Shown here one piece after another: positions 33,647 to 45,093 of a DNA stretch of 64,000 nucleotides; the first letter of the stretch is position 1; each line of letters starts with the position of its first letter. The notes under the pieces were generated by a model. That model saw only the letters and a list, made by a program, of their open reading frames with translations, was not told the DNA's origin and did no database searches. Location: the NCBI GenBank assembly GCA_902651635.1, contig CACRSC010000023.1, forward strand, positions 36,324-100,323, read 5' to 3'. The stretch comes from Mastigamoeba balamuthi. Lineage: Eukaryota; Evosea; Mastigamoebida; Mastigamoebidae. Both the position numbers and the translations under genes were made by a program.

Positions 33647-36600
33647 CTAGAGCTGCGACTCTCCGTGCCGGAAATACACCACAGCGACGGGCAGCACCTG
33701 CATCTCGCCCGTCACGACCTCGTCGTACTGGATCTTATCCACGGGCGCTGCCTGGAACTTCCACGCAGGGCTGACCCCGACAAAGTGCGTGTCGAACGAG
33801 GGCTTGAGCCCCTTGTCCGCACGCTTCTTGAGCTCCGCGTAGAGCAGCGAAGCGTCTCTTGGCTTGGCCGAGTACTGCACAACGCAAGAGTCAGCGCGCT
33901 TCGCGTCGGCTCGGATGGAGATACCTTTGCAATGGCTTCCTGGGAGATAGGGAAAGCGGAGTGGAACACGCTGACCGAGAAGGGCTCGTTGATGTCGGGC
34001 TGGGGGTAGTCATGCTTCCGCGTGATCGGGTAGGCGAGGCCGACTATTCCAGCTGCCAGCAGCACAGCGAACTCGCCCTTGTCGGTCTTGGACGGCGTGT
34101 AGCCGCTGATCATTCCCGTCGAGTACAGAGCGGCGTACTGGGCCTGCGGGGTGAGGTACACGCCGCTCCCGAAGAAGCCTCCGTCGTTGCGCCGCAGGTC
34201 CGCGACCCCGCCGAGGCAGATGGCCCTGATCGAGCTGGGGCTGCAGCCGTGCCAGAGGTAGACAAAGTTGGCCTTCTTGAACTGGTCCTGGGGGACGAAG
34301 AGGTCTCGCAAGCGGTCGAGCACGAGCTTGGTGTCGTCGTCCTTGGCGGCGTAGCTGAACAGCTTGGCCGCCTCGCCGCCGCGACGCCTCTCGAGCTGCT
34401 CCGCCCTGCTGTTGAACATGTCCGAGAGCATCTTGTTCGAGACGGCCTCGATCCTCGTGATGACATAGTTCTTCGGCTTTGGCATCCCCGGCGTGACCCG
34501 GTAAAACTGCTGCTCGATGGACCGCCACACCTCCGTGTCTCTGGGGACGTCTGCGCACAAGTACTCGCAGGCACCGTCCGAGATGGAGGACCACGACAGC
34601 TCGTGCTTGTCGAGCGACACCATCCGCCTCGCGATCTCCGAGGCAGCCACCCGAGTCTTCCCCGTGACCGCGACGACGCCTTTAACCGGAGTGGCGGGTC
34701 GAGCAGTGGGCGGGCGCGACTTGGATTGGCGGCAATCGCGCAGAGTGCACGAGCAAGAGCCGCTTATGAAGAACGGCTCCGAGAGCTTGTGGTCGCCCCC
34801 GTGGTGCTTCTTGATGCACACCGCGCAGTACCACTTGCGCGAGTTGACCGTGTTGCACGTGATGCACTCCTGAAACCACTGCGGCGTGCAGCACTCGGGA
34901 CAGTACAACATGTCCGCAGCCGGGCACGACGGAGAGCACTTGGGTATGTTGACGATGACGCACAGATCGGCTGCCTTTGCGCTCGTAACCTCCTCGGCCT
35001 CCGCTTGCTGAAGAGAGCTCTTGCACTGGCTGATCAGCTCGGCGTAGATGGGGTGATCTGCGGCTGCACGGTCCAACAGCGAGATGACAACTGCGGAAGA
35101 CAGCTCGGACCGGAGCTTCTCATGGCTGCTCGCCATGCCCATCAGGGCCTGCGCCGCTGCCAGGACAAGTTCGCCTTCGCGAGGGAAGCGATTCATCGCC
35201 GTGAGCACGGCCGAACTCAGAACGTCTGCTTTGTCCAGCTGGGCCGGTGCTGCCATAAACACGGCTTTGAACACGAGGGCCAGCAGAGAAGGCTGCTGCC
35301 GATGCGCGGTAGCCACGTTCCCCAGATAGTTGTACCCGCCTTGCTCCTTGAAGGTGCTTCGCGAGTCGGGAAGCAAGAAGGCGAGAGCACCCAGCGTGGC
35401 CTCCATGAGCTCCTTGGAATCCGACTTGTCGCGCAGGAACCCCATAAGGCAGTCGAACAGAGAGCTGTGAGAGACCTTCCCTGTGATCTTCGGGTCCGAC
35501 ACCAGCAGGGTGTGTAGAAGTTGCAGTGAGTGCAACGCCACGGCGACAGAAGCGCTCCGCAGAAGCTTCTCGGCGACATTAATCGTCTCCTGCAGCTTCT
35601 CCTTGATTGCGTCCTTGTGTCGAGTGAGAGCATCCAGAGCGGCACACATGGCGTCCTCCGGAGAGCTTGACTGAGAGAGGATCATGAGGGCCTGCTCCGC
35701 GGTCAGCAGAACGACCTTCTGCCCCTCGTCCGAATTGTCCACGGTTTTCTGTGCCTCTGGTGGCGGCGCTGTTTGCTTGGCAACAGCCGTGGGGTATCCC
35801 GTGGTCGCCGTGCTTGTGGGAGCCTTCTTTTTCATCTGAGGTTTGCTGCTGCTGAAGAGGTCTTCTTCGGGGACGAACTCCGGCATTGGTGGCTCCTCGA
35901 CCTGCGGCGGATGGAGTGCGAGCCACGCAGAGTGCTCCCTGCAGCATCCCTCGAAGAACCCGCCAGCTGGATCAGCCGCTCGTACGCTCTTGCATCCGGG
36001 AACCGCACACATAGGGGAGCCCTTCCTGGCACACTCTCGAGAGCAGAATGCAAAGAGTGACCCCGTCTCGTGGTTGAACAGTTTGGTCTCTCTCTTGCAC
36101 AGACGGCACCTCCCGGAAGTCGGCTTGTTGCAGTACGGGCTGTTTTCTTCTGCGCACTGCTGCTTCTTGCGCTGGGAGTGATCGGGGCCCTGCTGCTGCT
36201 GCGGTTGCTGGCCGTAGGGCTGCTGGTTGTACTGCTGTGGTGGCATCTGCATGGGCTGTTGGTAGTACGGCGGCACAGGCTGCTGCATCTGCTGCTGGTA
36301 GTTCTGCGGGGGAATCGAGCCGGCGAGAGGATACTGCGGACCCTGCGGAGGATATGCACCAACAGCGGAGTACTGCTGTGGTGGGACGCCAGTGGCGAAC
36401 TGTGGGTACTGTTGCTGGCCCTGTAGAGGGCCTGTGCCGACCTGGGGTGCGTATTGCTGTGGCCCCTGATTCCCGTACCATCCCTGAGGAGGTGGCATCT
36501 GTGTGCCCGGCGGAACACCGTACTGGCCATAGGGCTGTGCTCCTGGGTAGCCATACATGGGAGCCGGAGGAGGAATCATGCCGTACTGCTGCGGGACAGG

Positions 36601-37782
36601 CCCCGGGGCTCCCTGGTACTGTTCACCGTACTGCATCTGCTGCCCGGGAATGAACTGCGGTCCAGGTATTCCGACCGCGGGACCTGGTGGCGGCATCTGG
36701 TAGGACCCTGGGGCTGCTTGGTTCTGCGGCATAGCCATAGCCTGCGCCGTTTGGGAGTCGGGCCTCAGTTGAAGACCATCGGATGGCTTGGTCGGAATGT
36801 GGGATGTTCTGATGTCCTGGGCAGCCGGGAGCTGCGTTGAGGGCGCTTGAACTGAGGCCGGAGGAACTGCGGCTGCAGAACCGCCAGATGTCTTGAGTTG
36901 AGAAGTGCCCGGCGCGAGGCTCGACTTCGCAGGCGCCGGAGATGCGTCCTTCTTTTCCGCAGCCTTCGGAGCAAGGCCCTGGCTGGAGCTCTTGGGAACA
37001 GAGTCGGCGTGAACTGGCGGAGCGAGTCCTGGAGGCACTGCAGAAGCCTTCTCGGTGCTGGCGCCTTTGGCCTGCGTCTCCGACGACGCCTTCTGGGCTT
37101 GCTTCTGGTGCTGCGCTTGCATGGCAACCCCGAATACCGTGTTCTTCTCGACGCCCTTGAGGGCCTTGGACGAGTCGATGAGCTCGGAGTAAGTCTTCTC
37201 GTGCTCGGGCGAGCAGCAGTTCGAGACCACGCCCGTCGCTTGGTTCACCATTCGCTGCTGCGATGTGCCAGCCTCCGTGAGATGCAATTGAATGTGCCCC
37301 AGATAGAAGTCTCACCTTCGTGCACCCCACCATCTTGCAGTGAGCTTGCTGCGCGTGCTCCAAGCAGCAGAAGTCGAACACCCTGCCCGTGTCCGGCCTG
37401 CACGAGACGCCGTTGGGGCACCCCTCCAGCTCGCACTGCCCGCGCGGCGTGTTGTGAGCTGCCGTCGATCGGACAGAAGAGGCCGAGAATTCACCTTGCG
37501 GCGGCCTGCCTCGAGGTGGACCTCGGAGCAGTAGAGGCCCCACTGCTCCGATCGCTCCTTCCGGCACCCATCGAGCATGCACTGCGAGGGCGGTGAGAGA
37601 GGTGTTGCGCGGGGTGATTGTCCGGATGCATGCGGGAGGGCAGAGGCAGAGAGGGGGGGGGAACGCACGGCATGGCGGGAGCAGAGGAACTTGGGGCCCT
37701 GGCGGTCGTGCAGGCCGGGCGACTTGCACGACTGGAGGCGGCAGTGGAGTGCATCCATTCCGTTGTGGACCGTGTTACCCAT
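33647..37782 (-). CDS. Zinc-finger protein with C-terminal PARP-type ADP-ribosyltransferase domain
   Basis: I place the start at the ATG at 37782 (MGNTVHNGMDALHCRLQSCK). The first exons carry repeated cysteine modules of the form C-x4-C ... [YF]C-x2-H (CRLQSCKSPG ... FLCSRHAV, CMLDGCRKER, CELEGCPNGV ... FCCLEHA, CKMVGC). A Pro/Gln/Tyr-rich region follows (about 36750-36180), then another pair of cysteine modules (CRLCKRETKLF ... CSREC, CAVPGC ... CCREH). After that come an alpha-helical ARM-like region and a B-box-like finger (CPECCTPQWFQECITC ... CAVCIKKHHGGDH). The catalytic domain shows the H-Y-E elements: YLWHGCSPSS, FGSGVYLTPQAQYAA and, in the last exon, QYDEVVTGEMQVLP. With Glu at the third position, the enzyme could in principle make polymer. 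It is probably an ADP-ribosyltransferase acting on protein or nucleic acid in response to stress. The exact family is unknown. Confidence 0.82.
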
Positions 37783-38081
37783 GATACTGGGTAGGGGCCC
37801 CTCGATACTATTAATAGGCGCGATACCCTGCAACATAAAATCCACTCACGTCATTCAAACGATTTCGTACCAAGATACGCTACCCGGCAAGGTGAACCGT
37901 TTGCGGTGACTAAGGACCCCCCGCCCGGCGGAGACTGCCCGACAGGCGGCAGTCAGCAAACAACAACGGGGGTTTTCTTTGTGAGCTCCACAGGCAGTAA
38001 CTGTGACAGTGTTTCTTGGGTTCGTGTTGCTGTTGCCGCCGTTGATTACAGCCGGCAGGCGCATCACGCAGTCCTCAGTTC
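37783..38081. other. Intergenic
   Basis: About 300 bp. Read on the minus strand, TATTAATAG near 37811 could serve as the TATA box of the PARP-type gene. No gene was seen. Confidence 0.4.
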
Positions 38082-41000
38082 CTACTTCCTATAAATAGCG
38101 GCTGTTAGGATGGGTGGCTGCAAGGCTGGCGAGAGCGATTGCACGTACGAGGAGAGCTTCTGGGCGTCCTCCTTGCAGTAGGGCTTGCCGCCGATCAGGG
38201 TCGCTCCAGAGGCAACCGACTTGCCGCACGTAGCGCACACAAAGCAGGTACGGTGCCACGGCTTGTCCAGGGCCTCGATACCGCCCTCCTCGATCTCCTT
38301 GCCGCACCCGGCGCAGATGGGCGCCTCGTCCTCGTACTCGTACTCGTCCTCCTCCTCCGCGGTCTTGGCGCGCTCCTGCGCCTTCTTGCGGGCCTCCTCC
38401 TCGCGCTTGTGCTTCTCCTCCTTACGCTTGCGACGCTCCTCCTCCATGCGGACCTGCTCGGCGGCGAGGGCCTTCTCGTACTTGTCGCGCGCCTGGGAGT
38501 CCTTCTTCTTGCGGTCCTCCTCCGCGGCCTTGGCCTCGGCGTCGAGCTGCTCCTTGCGCTTCTGCTCCTCGAGCTTGCGCTGGGCCTCCTCCCTCTCGGT
38601 CTCCTCCTTCCGCTGCTTCTCGATGCGTGCCCGCTCGTCCGCGATGCGCTGCCTCTCGGCCTCCTCCTCGGTCTCCTTCTTCTTGCGCGCCTCAATCGCT
38701 GCGGCCTCGGCCTCGGCTCGCTTCTGGGTGGCGAAGTCACCGACGGCCTGCACGGGGCCGTCGTCCTTGGGGATGTTCATCTTCTCCTTGCGGATGCGCT
38801 CGCGGCGGGCGGCGCGGTCGGCCTCCTCCTGGGCGATGCGGTCGGCTTCGGCCTGACGGAACGCCAGGCGCTCCGCTGCGACGTCGCGGAACACTGCGTC
38901 GCACTGCCTGATGAAAAGCTCCGCCAGCTCGAACGTCCTCGGCGAGGGCAGCTGGTCGTCCTTGTTCCTAGGAGACGCACCTCGATCAGCGGAGGCAGGC
39001 GGGGTGAAAGCTCGCACGGAGAGGGGAAGATCGGAGGGGCGATGATGAGCGAGAGGTTGCGGGCGTTCATCAGGTTGATGTTGCTCTGCTGCGACACCTT
39101 GCGCATGTGCTCAAAGATCACGTGCAGCAGGAACCTGTTGTACTTGGGCAGCTTGGCGATGAGCTGCCTGCACTTCTCGATGAGTGGCGCCTCCTGGCCC
39201 TTGAGCGCCTCGGCCGACGAGATCCACTCGTCGTACAGGTCCGGGACAGACGGGGAGACGGGCATCGCCCTCAGCCACGCGCGGAGCAGCGACGCGGCCG
39301 TCAGGGCGTCGTTGAAGACGAGCTTCTTGCCGCTGTCGGCGAGGCGCTGCAGGCGAGCTCCCTCGAGGGCGTTGCCGCTGACCCTGTAGATGCCCTCAAC
39401 GTCGAGCCCGTTGGCCTCGACGTACTTGAGCACGCGGCTCACAAAGCGGGGAACCTCGCGGCCAGCCTCGTCCGGGCGGGCCATCAGCACGGAGAGCTCC
39501 TCGCCGAAGACCTGGATGCGGCGACGGGCAGTGATGGCGCCTGCGAGGTCGCCCATCCAGCCCATGCGGTCCTGGTCGCTCTCGGCGCCGAACACGATCC
39601 ACGTCGTGACGTTGCCCATGTGCCACTCGACCTTGAAGCCGCAGCGGACGTCGGGACCGCCCTGCTCGGATATGGTGGCGCCGAGGACCGGGATCTTGGT
39701 GACGAACTTGAGGTCTCCCATCGACGTCTTGGACGAGGCGGACCGCGCGGAGACGAGGACGATGTCGCTGAGGAGCGTGAGGTTGTACGCCGGGCCCGGG
39801 GGTATGAGGTCGGGGTTGCTCGACTGCGCGATGGTGATGTCGCCCTGGCGGATGAAGCCGCGTGCAGGGTTCACGATCTCCTCGTCAGCGTCGGTCATCC
39901 TATCGCGGACGCGCGTCAGGCTGCGCATCGAGTCGCTGTGCGCCGTCGCCTGCTTGAGGTGGTCCAGGATCGGCCTCAGGTGGTCCAGCAGGTCCTGGTC
40001 ATCGCCGGTGAGACGCCACGGAACCACAGCCGGCAACTGGAACTGCGTACATAGAGCTGGGCCCAGCCGGGGTCGTTGGGGCTGCAGGCGTTGTGGATCG
40101 CCTGGAGGAGCCCGAAGACGTGTGGCATGTAGCGCACGGGGACGCTGATGAGGTGCTGGACCCCGACGGCGAGCCCGAGCCCGAGCCCGGTGGCCTTGAG
40201 CAGCGACCTCTCGCTCTTCTTGACGAGCGAGGCGAAGTGCCTGTTGTGCTTGGACGCGTCCTCGACGGCGAGCACCGCCTGGCTGACGTTCTCTGCGTAC
40301 CTGTAGTACATCTTCTTCATCCTGGGCAGGATGGCCGAGAGAGCCGTGGCCGCGGTCGAGCACATGCGGTCGGGGGCCGACGCGGCGGTCTCGAACTGGT
40401 CGTCGAGCGGCGCGTGCAGGGCGACGATGTCGGCCAGGTTGCAGAACATCGTGTCGAGCTGCTCCTCGGTGACGCCCAGGGACTCGCGCTCGCTGATGAC
40501 CTTGAGCCTCATCTCCTACAGCCCCCCCTCCCGCCATTAGACCCGCGGCACCCCCAGCCCAGCGGAACTAACGTCGAGGGTTCCGAGCTGCATGCAGTAT
40601 GTCTTGTTCCACTCCTTGAAGGCGAGAAAGGAGCGACTCATGGGGTCTGTTGGTGGCGTGTGGGTGCTTCGGCAGGTGGCTGGTTGCTCAGTGTACCACT
40701 GGGGCCCGAGGCCGCGGAGCGGGGCGCGATCTCCTCCTCGGCCGAGAGCAGCTGCGACGAGAACTCGGTGTTGGCGTCCTTCATCTCCTCCATGATGGTG
40801 GAGCCCGTGGCGAACATGTGGCTGCGCGTGCGATCGGAGATCGGGAGTCAATTGAGGGAGAAATCGGAACTGAAACTCACTCAAAGGTGCTGTAGAACTC
40901 GGTGAACAGGCGGAGGCACTGGACGCCGGCGCTGATCTTGGCAACCTTGAGCGTCTCCGTGGCCTCGGCCTCGGCCCTCTCGTACTCGATGCGCGCCGCA

Positions 41001-41886
41001 TCGGACTCGTCCGACAGCTGCGCGCGAGAGCGAAGCGCACGCGGCCGTTGGGAATCTCGCGGAGGCGGAAAAGGAAAATGGGCTAATACAAAGAGTCTCT
41101 CACCTCCCTGAGCTTGTCCTGGCCCTTCTTGGAGCCGTCGCGGTACTTCTTCTTGGCAGTCTCGTACCTCGCGGCGACGGCCTCGTACTCCTTCTTGGCG
41201 TCCTGTGGAGGCCCACACACATTCAGCGGGCAGCTCCCCCGAGAGAGAAGGGAACTGAGGAGGGCAGTCCAGAGGGCAGGGCTTGCCTTGGTGTCGGTCA
41301 GAGATCCCTGCAGCGTCTGCGTGACGGGCTCGACCGCGCCGTGCTCGATGTCGGCGACAGCGTCCCTGAGGATGTCGGTAATCCTCTCCACAAACTGAAT
41401 TGCCCAGGCGGCGTTGGAAATGCAGGCGACCGATAGATATCACGAGGGCAGGGGGGGCCCTCACCGTGACGAGCTTGGACGTGCCCGCGCGCGGCAGCTC
41501 GAGCTCGGGGTCGTCGATGTCCTCCTCGAACGCCGCGTTGACCTCCTTCAGAGCGGCAGCGGTCTGCCTGCCCTCCTCCACAAAAGCTGCAGAGGGGAGC
41601 AGTACAGCAGAGAGAAGCAACAAGACGCCGTGGGCTAACGTGAGAACAGCACAGTGGGCGGTCATTCTTACCGAGGCCGGCCTTGTGGAACGCCTGCAGG
41701 CGCTTCAGGGTCTCGGACAGGCCCTTACGCTGCATCTCGACGCTCTGCATGTGGGGGCGTGTTTTGGTCGTGTTTCGGGTTGAGTGGGACGACAAGGCCG
41801 TGCGTATTGGGGAGGAGAGTCCGCACGGTGAACTGAGACAGGACGGGTGCCGTGTAGACACTGCCACTCTTCTTGGAGGCGCTCAT
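38082..41886 (-). CDS. BAR-DH-PH-RhoGAP-coiled-coil-LIM protein
   Basis: The ATG is at 41886 (MSASKKSGSVYTAPVLSQFT). Exons join in frame to give a BAR-type helical domain (GLSETLKRLQAFHKAGLG, FVERITDILRDAVADIEHGA, LFTEFYSTFESHMFATGS). Clean joins then lead into a Dbl-homology RhoGEF domain: SGPS-D-PMSRSF, and SAGLG-EMRLKVISE across a 36-nt intron. The DH domain holds FCNLADIVALHAPL and ILPRMKKMYYRYAENVSQAV. A PH domain (about 39890-39530; WIVFGAESDQDRMGWMGDLA) and a RhoGAP domain follow; the latter keeps the arginine finger (GLDVEGIYRVSGN) and NLSLIIAPP. Next is a long Glu/Lys/Arg coiled coil (about 38850-38340), and last one LIM domain (CAGCGKEIEEGG ... WHRTCFVCATC). It would bind curved membrane and both load and unload Rho-family GTPases at actin structures. 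Confidence 0.85.
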
Positions 41887-42367
41887 CTCAGTGTCCCTGG
41901 GTGCTTTGGCTGTGTTTCAAAAACTGCTGTGAGGGTGGTGGAGTACAACGGCTTTTGCGGGGTTTGAGTTTTAATTAAAACCGTTTGGCATATCTTGAAG
42001 TGAATCTCGATTATACTCCACCGCGGCCGGACTCCATGTGCCCATGTGCGGTTCGATGCACTCAATGCCATCGAAGGCGGTCTCTCTCCGATCCCGCCCA
42101 ATATCACACCCCAAATTGTGACATCACGCAGAAAAAGCACACAAGGCCGAGGGGCGGACGCGCGCGTACACCCTCCAACGCACCAACCACCCCCCGCTAC
42201 ACCACATCCTCTCCACAACACACCAGTTGCGTATCACCCCTCCCGTGGCCCTGCGCCCCGCCGTGGGCGATGGCCGCGCCGTGTTGACATCCTCACTTTT
42301 ATTTCCGCTAAATTGCGATTTTATTTTAGGGTTCCTCGCCGTGCTCTAAGAAACCGGCGCCTCCTCC
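41887..42367. other. Divergent intergenic region
   Basis: 480 bp between two divergent genes. It is AT-richer near the minus-strand start (TTTTAATTAAAACC at about 41970) and C/A-rich in the middle. No gene or repeat was recognised; it presumably holds both promoters. Confidence 0.45.
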
Positions 42368-44655
42368 ATGGCTCGGGCAACGCTGCTTGTCCTGACGATA
42401 GTGGCACTGGCGTGGTACGGCGCTGGCATATCCCGCTCTTTTTTCCCTTCGTTTGGCACTGATGCGACGTGTGCCGGAACCAGGCGCGCCCACGCGGTCG
42501 TGTGCAATGTGAACAGTACAAGCTCCTACCGTACCATCGCCGCCGCCCTCGCCTCCGGTCCGCACCGCCCAGAACGCTCTGTAAGCCGCGGCCTCACGGA
42601 GTCGCGCTCGCAGGTTGCACGCTCGTCAACGTGTATTCTGGCACGTACGCTGAGGACATCGTCAATGCGGGAAGGGGAAGCAACGTGCCTGTCACAATCG
42701 TGGCGGCGGACCCCAACGATCGTCCTGTCATCACGGGCGCGTTCATCCTTAACGCCTCGGTGCGCAACGTGACCGTCCGCGGCCTGGTCTTCCAGGCGTC
42801 GCCCAGCGCGCGCCCGGGCCCGCTGTACATCACCAGCACCGCCACGGTCGACAACCTCAACTTCACCGACTGCGACTTTGTGGTCGTCAGCGAGTACAAC
42901 CCCAGGGCGCCGCTGCCCACGCGCAGCCTCGTCGAGGGCCGCATCGCCGGCGCGGGGCTGTCGTTTGTGCGCTGCCTGTTCTCGATGGGCGGCACGGCCG
43001 CGCCGCGCAAGGTCGCCGGCGGCGTGATGCTCAACATCACGTCGGTCAACGCGACGGCCGAGGGCGGGCCCGTCCTCTTCCGGGAGACGCGCGTCGTCGG
43101 CGCGTACACGGCCGCCGAGGACGCCATCGACGCCTGCAACGCCGTCGTCGTGGCGCACACGCCCGTGCACGTCAACATGTCGTTCACCAACACGGGCGGC
43201 CTGTTCTACCTGCGCACGGCCCGCGCGGAGGTCTCGTGGTCGACGTTCGACACGATGGGCGTCGTGCTCGACAGCTGCAGCAACGTCGCCGTCTTCAACA
43301 ACGCGTTCCAGAACGTCGGGCGCTTCAGCTGGGGGCCGACCGACGCGCTCAAGGAGCCCGTCTCGCTGACGGTCAAGGCGACGGTCAGCCCGTACGAGAC
43401 GCGCAACGTGTCGATCGTCAACAACAAGTTCGCGGCCATCAGCAACACCAAGACCAAGGGCTACGCCGCGGTGCTGTTCAACAGCTACTACAGGGACAGC
43501 GCCAACAAGGACACGCTGGCGCAGGTCGGCATCACCAAGAACGACTTCAGCGGAGTCGCGGCCACCGAGTACGCGATACTCAACCCCTACAGCTCCGTCG
43601 AGATACCCGCGCAGTACAACTACTGGGTCGCGGACGCCTCGGGCCCGCTCGAGAAGACGTGCAACCCCAACGGCAAGGGCGCGCAGGTCTCGACGTCGGT
43701 CAACTACTGGAACTTCTGCGTCGACTCGGTGTGCAGCAGCAGCGTGCCCGGGTGGAACAACTGCGCCTCGCCCAAGGAGCTCAACAAGGGCGTCGTCGCC
43801 GTCATTGTCGTGCTCTGCGCCGTCGGCGCCGTCGCCGTGGCGCTCGTCGCGTACATCGTCACGAGGCTGCTGCGCCGCGGCCAGCCGCCGGACGAGAAGC
43901 AGAAGCCGGGCCAGGGCATCGTCGTGGTGCTCGTCGACGAGCCCATCGTGCCCGTCGTCAAGGCGCCCGAGCCCGAGCCCGAGCCCGAGCCGCCCAGGCA
44001 GCAGGTCATCGAGGTGCCGTCGTCCCCGGAGCTGTCCGAGCCCGCCAAGCCCGCCCCCGAGGAGCCCGAGGTCGTCAAGCCCGAGCTGCCCGTCGTCGCC
44101 GCCAGGCCCATGTCCGAGTCGTCGTCGGTCTCGACCTCGTCGCGCTCGGAGACGTCGTCGTCGTCGTCCGAGTCCGAGGGCGCGGTCATCGACGAGGAGG
44201 CCGAGAAGCAGCGCCTGCGCGAGGAGGAGGAGGAGAGGCTCAGGAAGGAGGCCGCCGAGGCCGAGGCGCGCCGCCTCGAGGAGGAGGCCGAGAGGGCGAG
44301 GCAGGAGGCCGAGGAGGCCAGGAGGAAGGCCGAGGAGGAGGAGGCCGCCAGGAGGGCCGCCGAGGCCGCGGCCGCGCTGGCAGCCGCCGAGGCCAAGCGC
44401 CTCGAGGAGGAGGCCCAGAGGCTCAGGGAGGAGGAGGAGGCCAAGCGCAGGCTCGAGGAGGAGGAGGAGGAGCTCGAGAAGGCCAGGGTCGCCGCCGTCC
44501 CGGAGCCCGCGGACGAGGAGGACGAGCTCGTCAGGCCCGACATCGGCACGCCCGTCGCCGCCGCCGTCGTCGAGCCCCCGAGCGAGAGCGAGGACAGCGA
44601 GCTGTGCGCCATGTCGAGCGAGGGAAGCGAGATAGGGTCCGACTTCGAGAACTAG
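42368..44655 (+). CDS. Type I membrane protein: beta-helix ectodomain, coiled-coil tail
   Basis: A signal peptide at 42368 (MARATLLVLTIVALAWYGAG) and one short intron (about 42558-42613) joining IAAALASG to CTLVNVYSGTY. The ectodomain of roughly 420 residues has the pattern of right-handed parallel beta-helix proteins (VTIVAADPNDRPVITGAF, NVTVRGLVF, NLNFTDCDF, NVSIVNNKF) with many NxS/T sites. One transmembrane helix follows (VVAVIVVLCAVGAVAVALVA), a basic stop (RLLRRG), a Pro/Glu region, a Ser-rich acidic stretch, and a long charged coiled coil (EEEEERLRKEAAEAEARRLE). The tail ends in an acidic/serine segment. It looks like a surface receptor or adhesin whose tail binds cytoskeletal proteins. 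No enzymatic motif was seen. The first turns resemble the pectinesterase-type YRTIAAAL...NVYSGTY entry. Confidence 0.8.
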
Positions 44656-44689
44656 AGCGCCTCGTGTGTCGCACGGGCAGCTGTGTGCG

Positions 44690-44960
44690 GTCCCTTGGAA
44701 GCAGCATGTGCACAAACACCAGCCAAACAGCAGCACCAGGAGAGGCCAAGCCCCCCCACGGCAACAGCCATCCCCCCGTGGCCTCTCTCAAACAACACGC
44801 CACACTGCTACGCCACAAGCACAAAACCAACACCCCCCCAAGCACAAACACGCACGCCCATACACTTAACACACGCTCACACTCAGCACACGCTACCAAA
44901 CACACAGCACATGTCTCCCCCCCCTCGCCGAACGCCAACCCCAACACACAACATGCTACA
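44690..44960 (+). repeat. A/C-rich low-complexity stretch
   Basis: The plus strand is composed largely of A and C (runs such as CACAAACACCAGCCAAAC, CAAAACCAACACCCCCCCAA, CACACTCAGCACACGC). It lies in the 3' flank of the beta-helix receptor gene and before the ELMO promoter. No coding sense was found. Confidence 0.8.
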
Positions 44961-45040
44961 GAACAAGGTCGGAGCAACCATCCGCCGCCGTTTGGTCCCT
45001 CTCGCCGGGTTTGGGTCGGGTTTGCACGATCCCCCGTGGT

Positions 45041-45065
45041 GATTTTTCGGGTGATATCTCGAATT
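45041..45065 (+). promoter_or_regulatory. GATATCTCG motif before the ELMO gene
   Basis: GGGTGATATCTCGAATTG lies about 35 bp before the ATG at 45094. It is the same core (GATATCTCG) as in the uL10/ECM29 promoter at 16091. Confidence 0.4.
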
Positions 45066-45093
45066 GCAAAAAAGGGCGCGGCAGTCGTGCACG

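Noticed and set aside
33859-35517. A 552-codon plus-strand frame opposite the PARP-type gene
   Set aside because: It is a shadow of the minus-strand coding sequence, with no recognisable motif.
37771-37782. N-myristoylation of the PARP-type protein (MGNTVH)
   Set aside because: Position 6 is His instead of Ser/Thr, so the consensus is not met.
38139-39389. A 416-codon Leu-rich plus-strand frame opposite the BAR-RhoGAP-LIM gene
   Set aside because: The Leu runs are the complement of Glu/Lys codons of the coiled coil and do not form real membrane segments.
42526-44736. A 736-codon open frame on the minus strand opposite the beta-helix receptor gene
   Set aside because: It mirrors the high GC third-codon bias of the plus-strand gene, is rich in Arg/Leu/Asp/Gly runs, and has no domain. 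The plus strand has a signal peptide, membrane span and coherent fold pattern.
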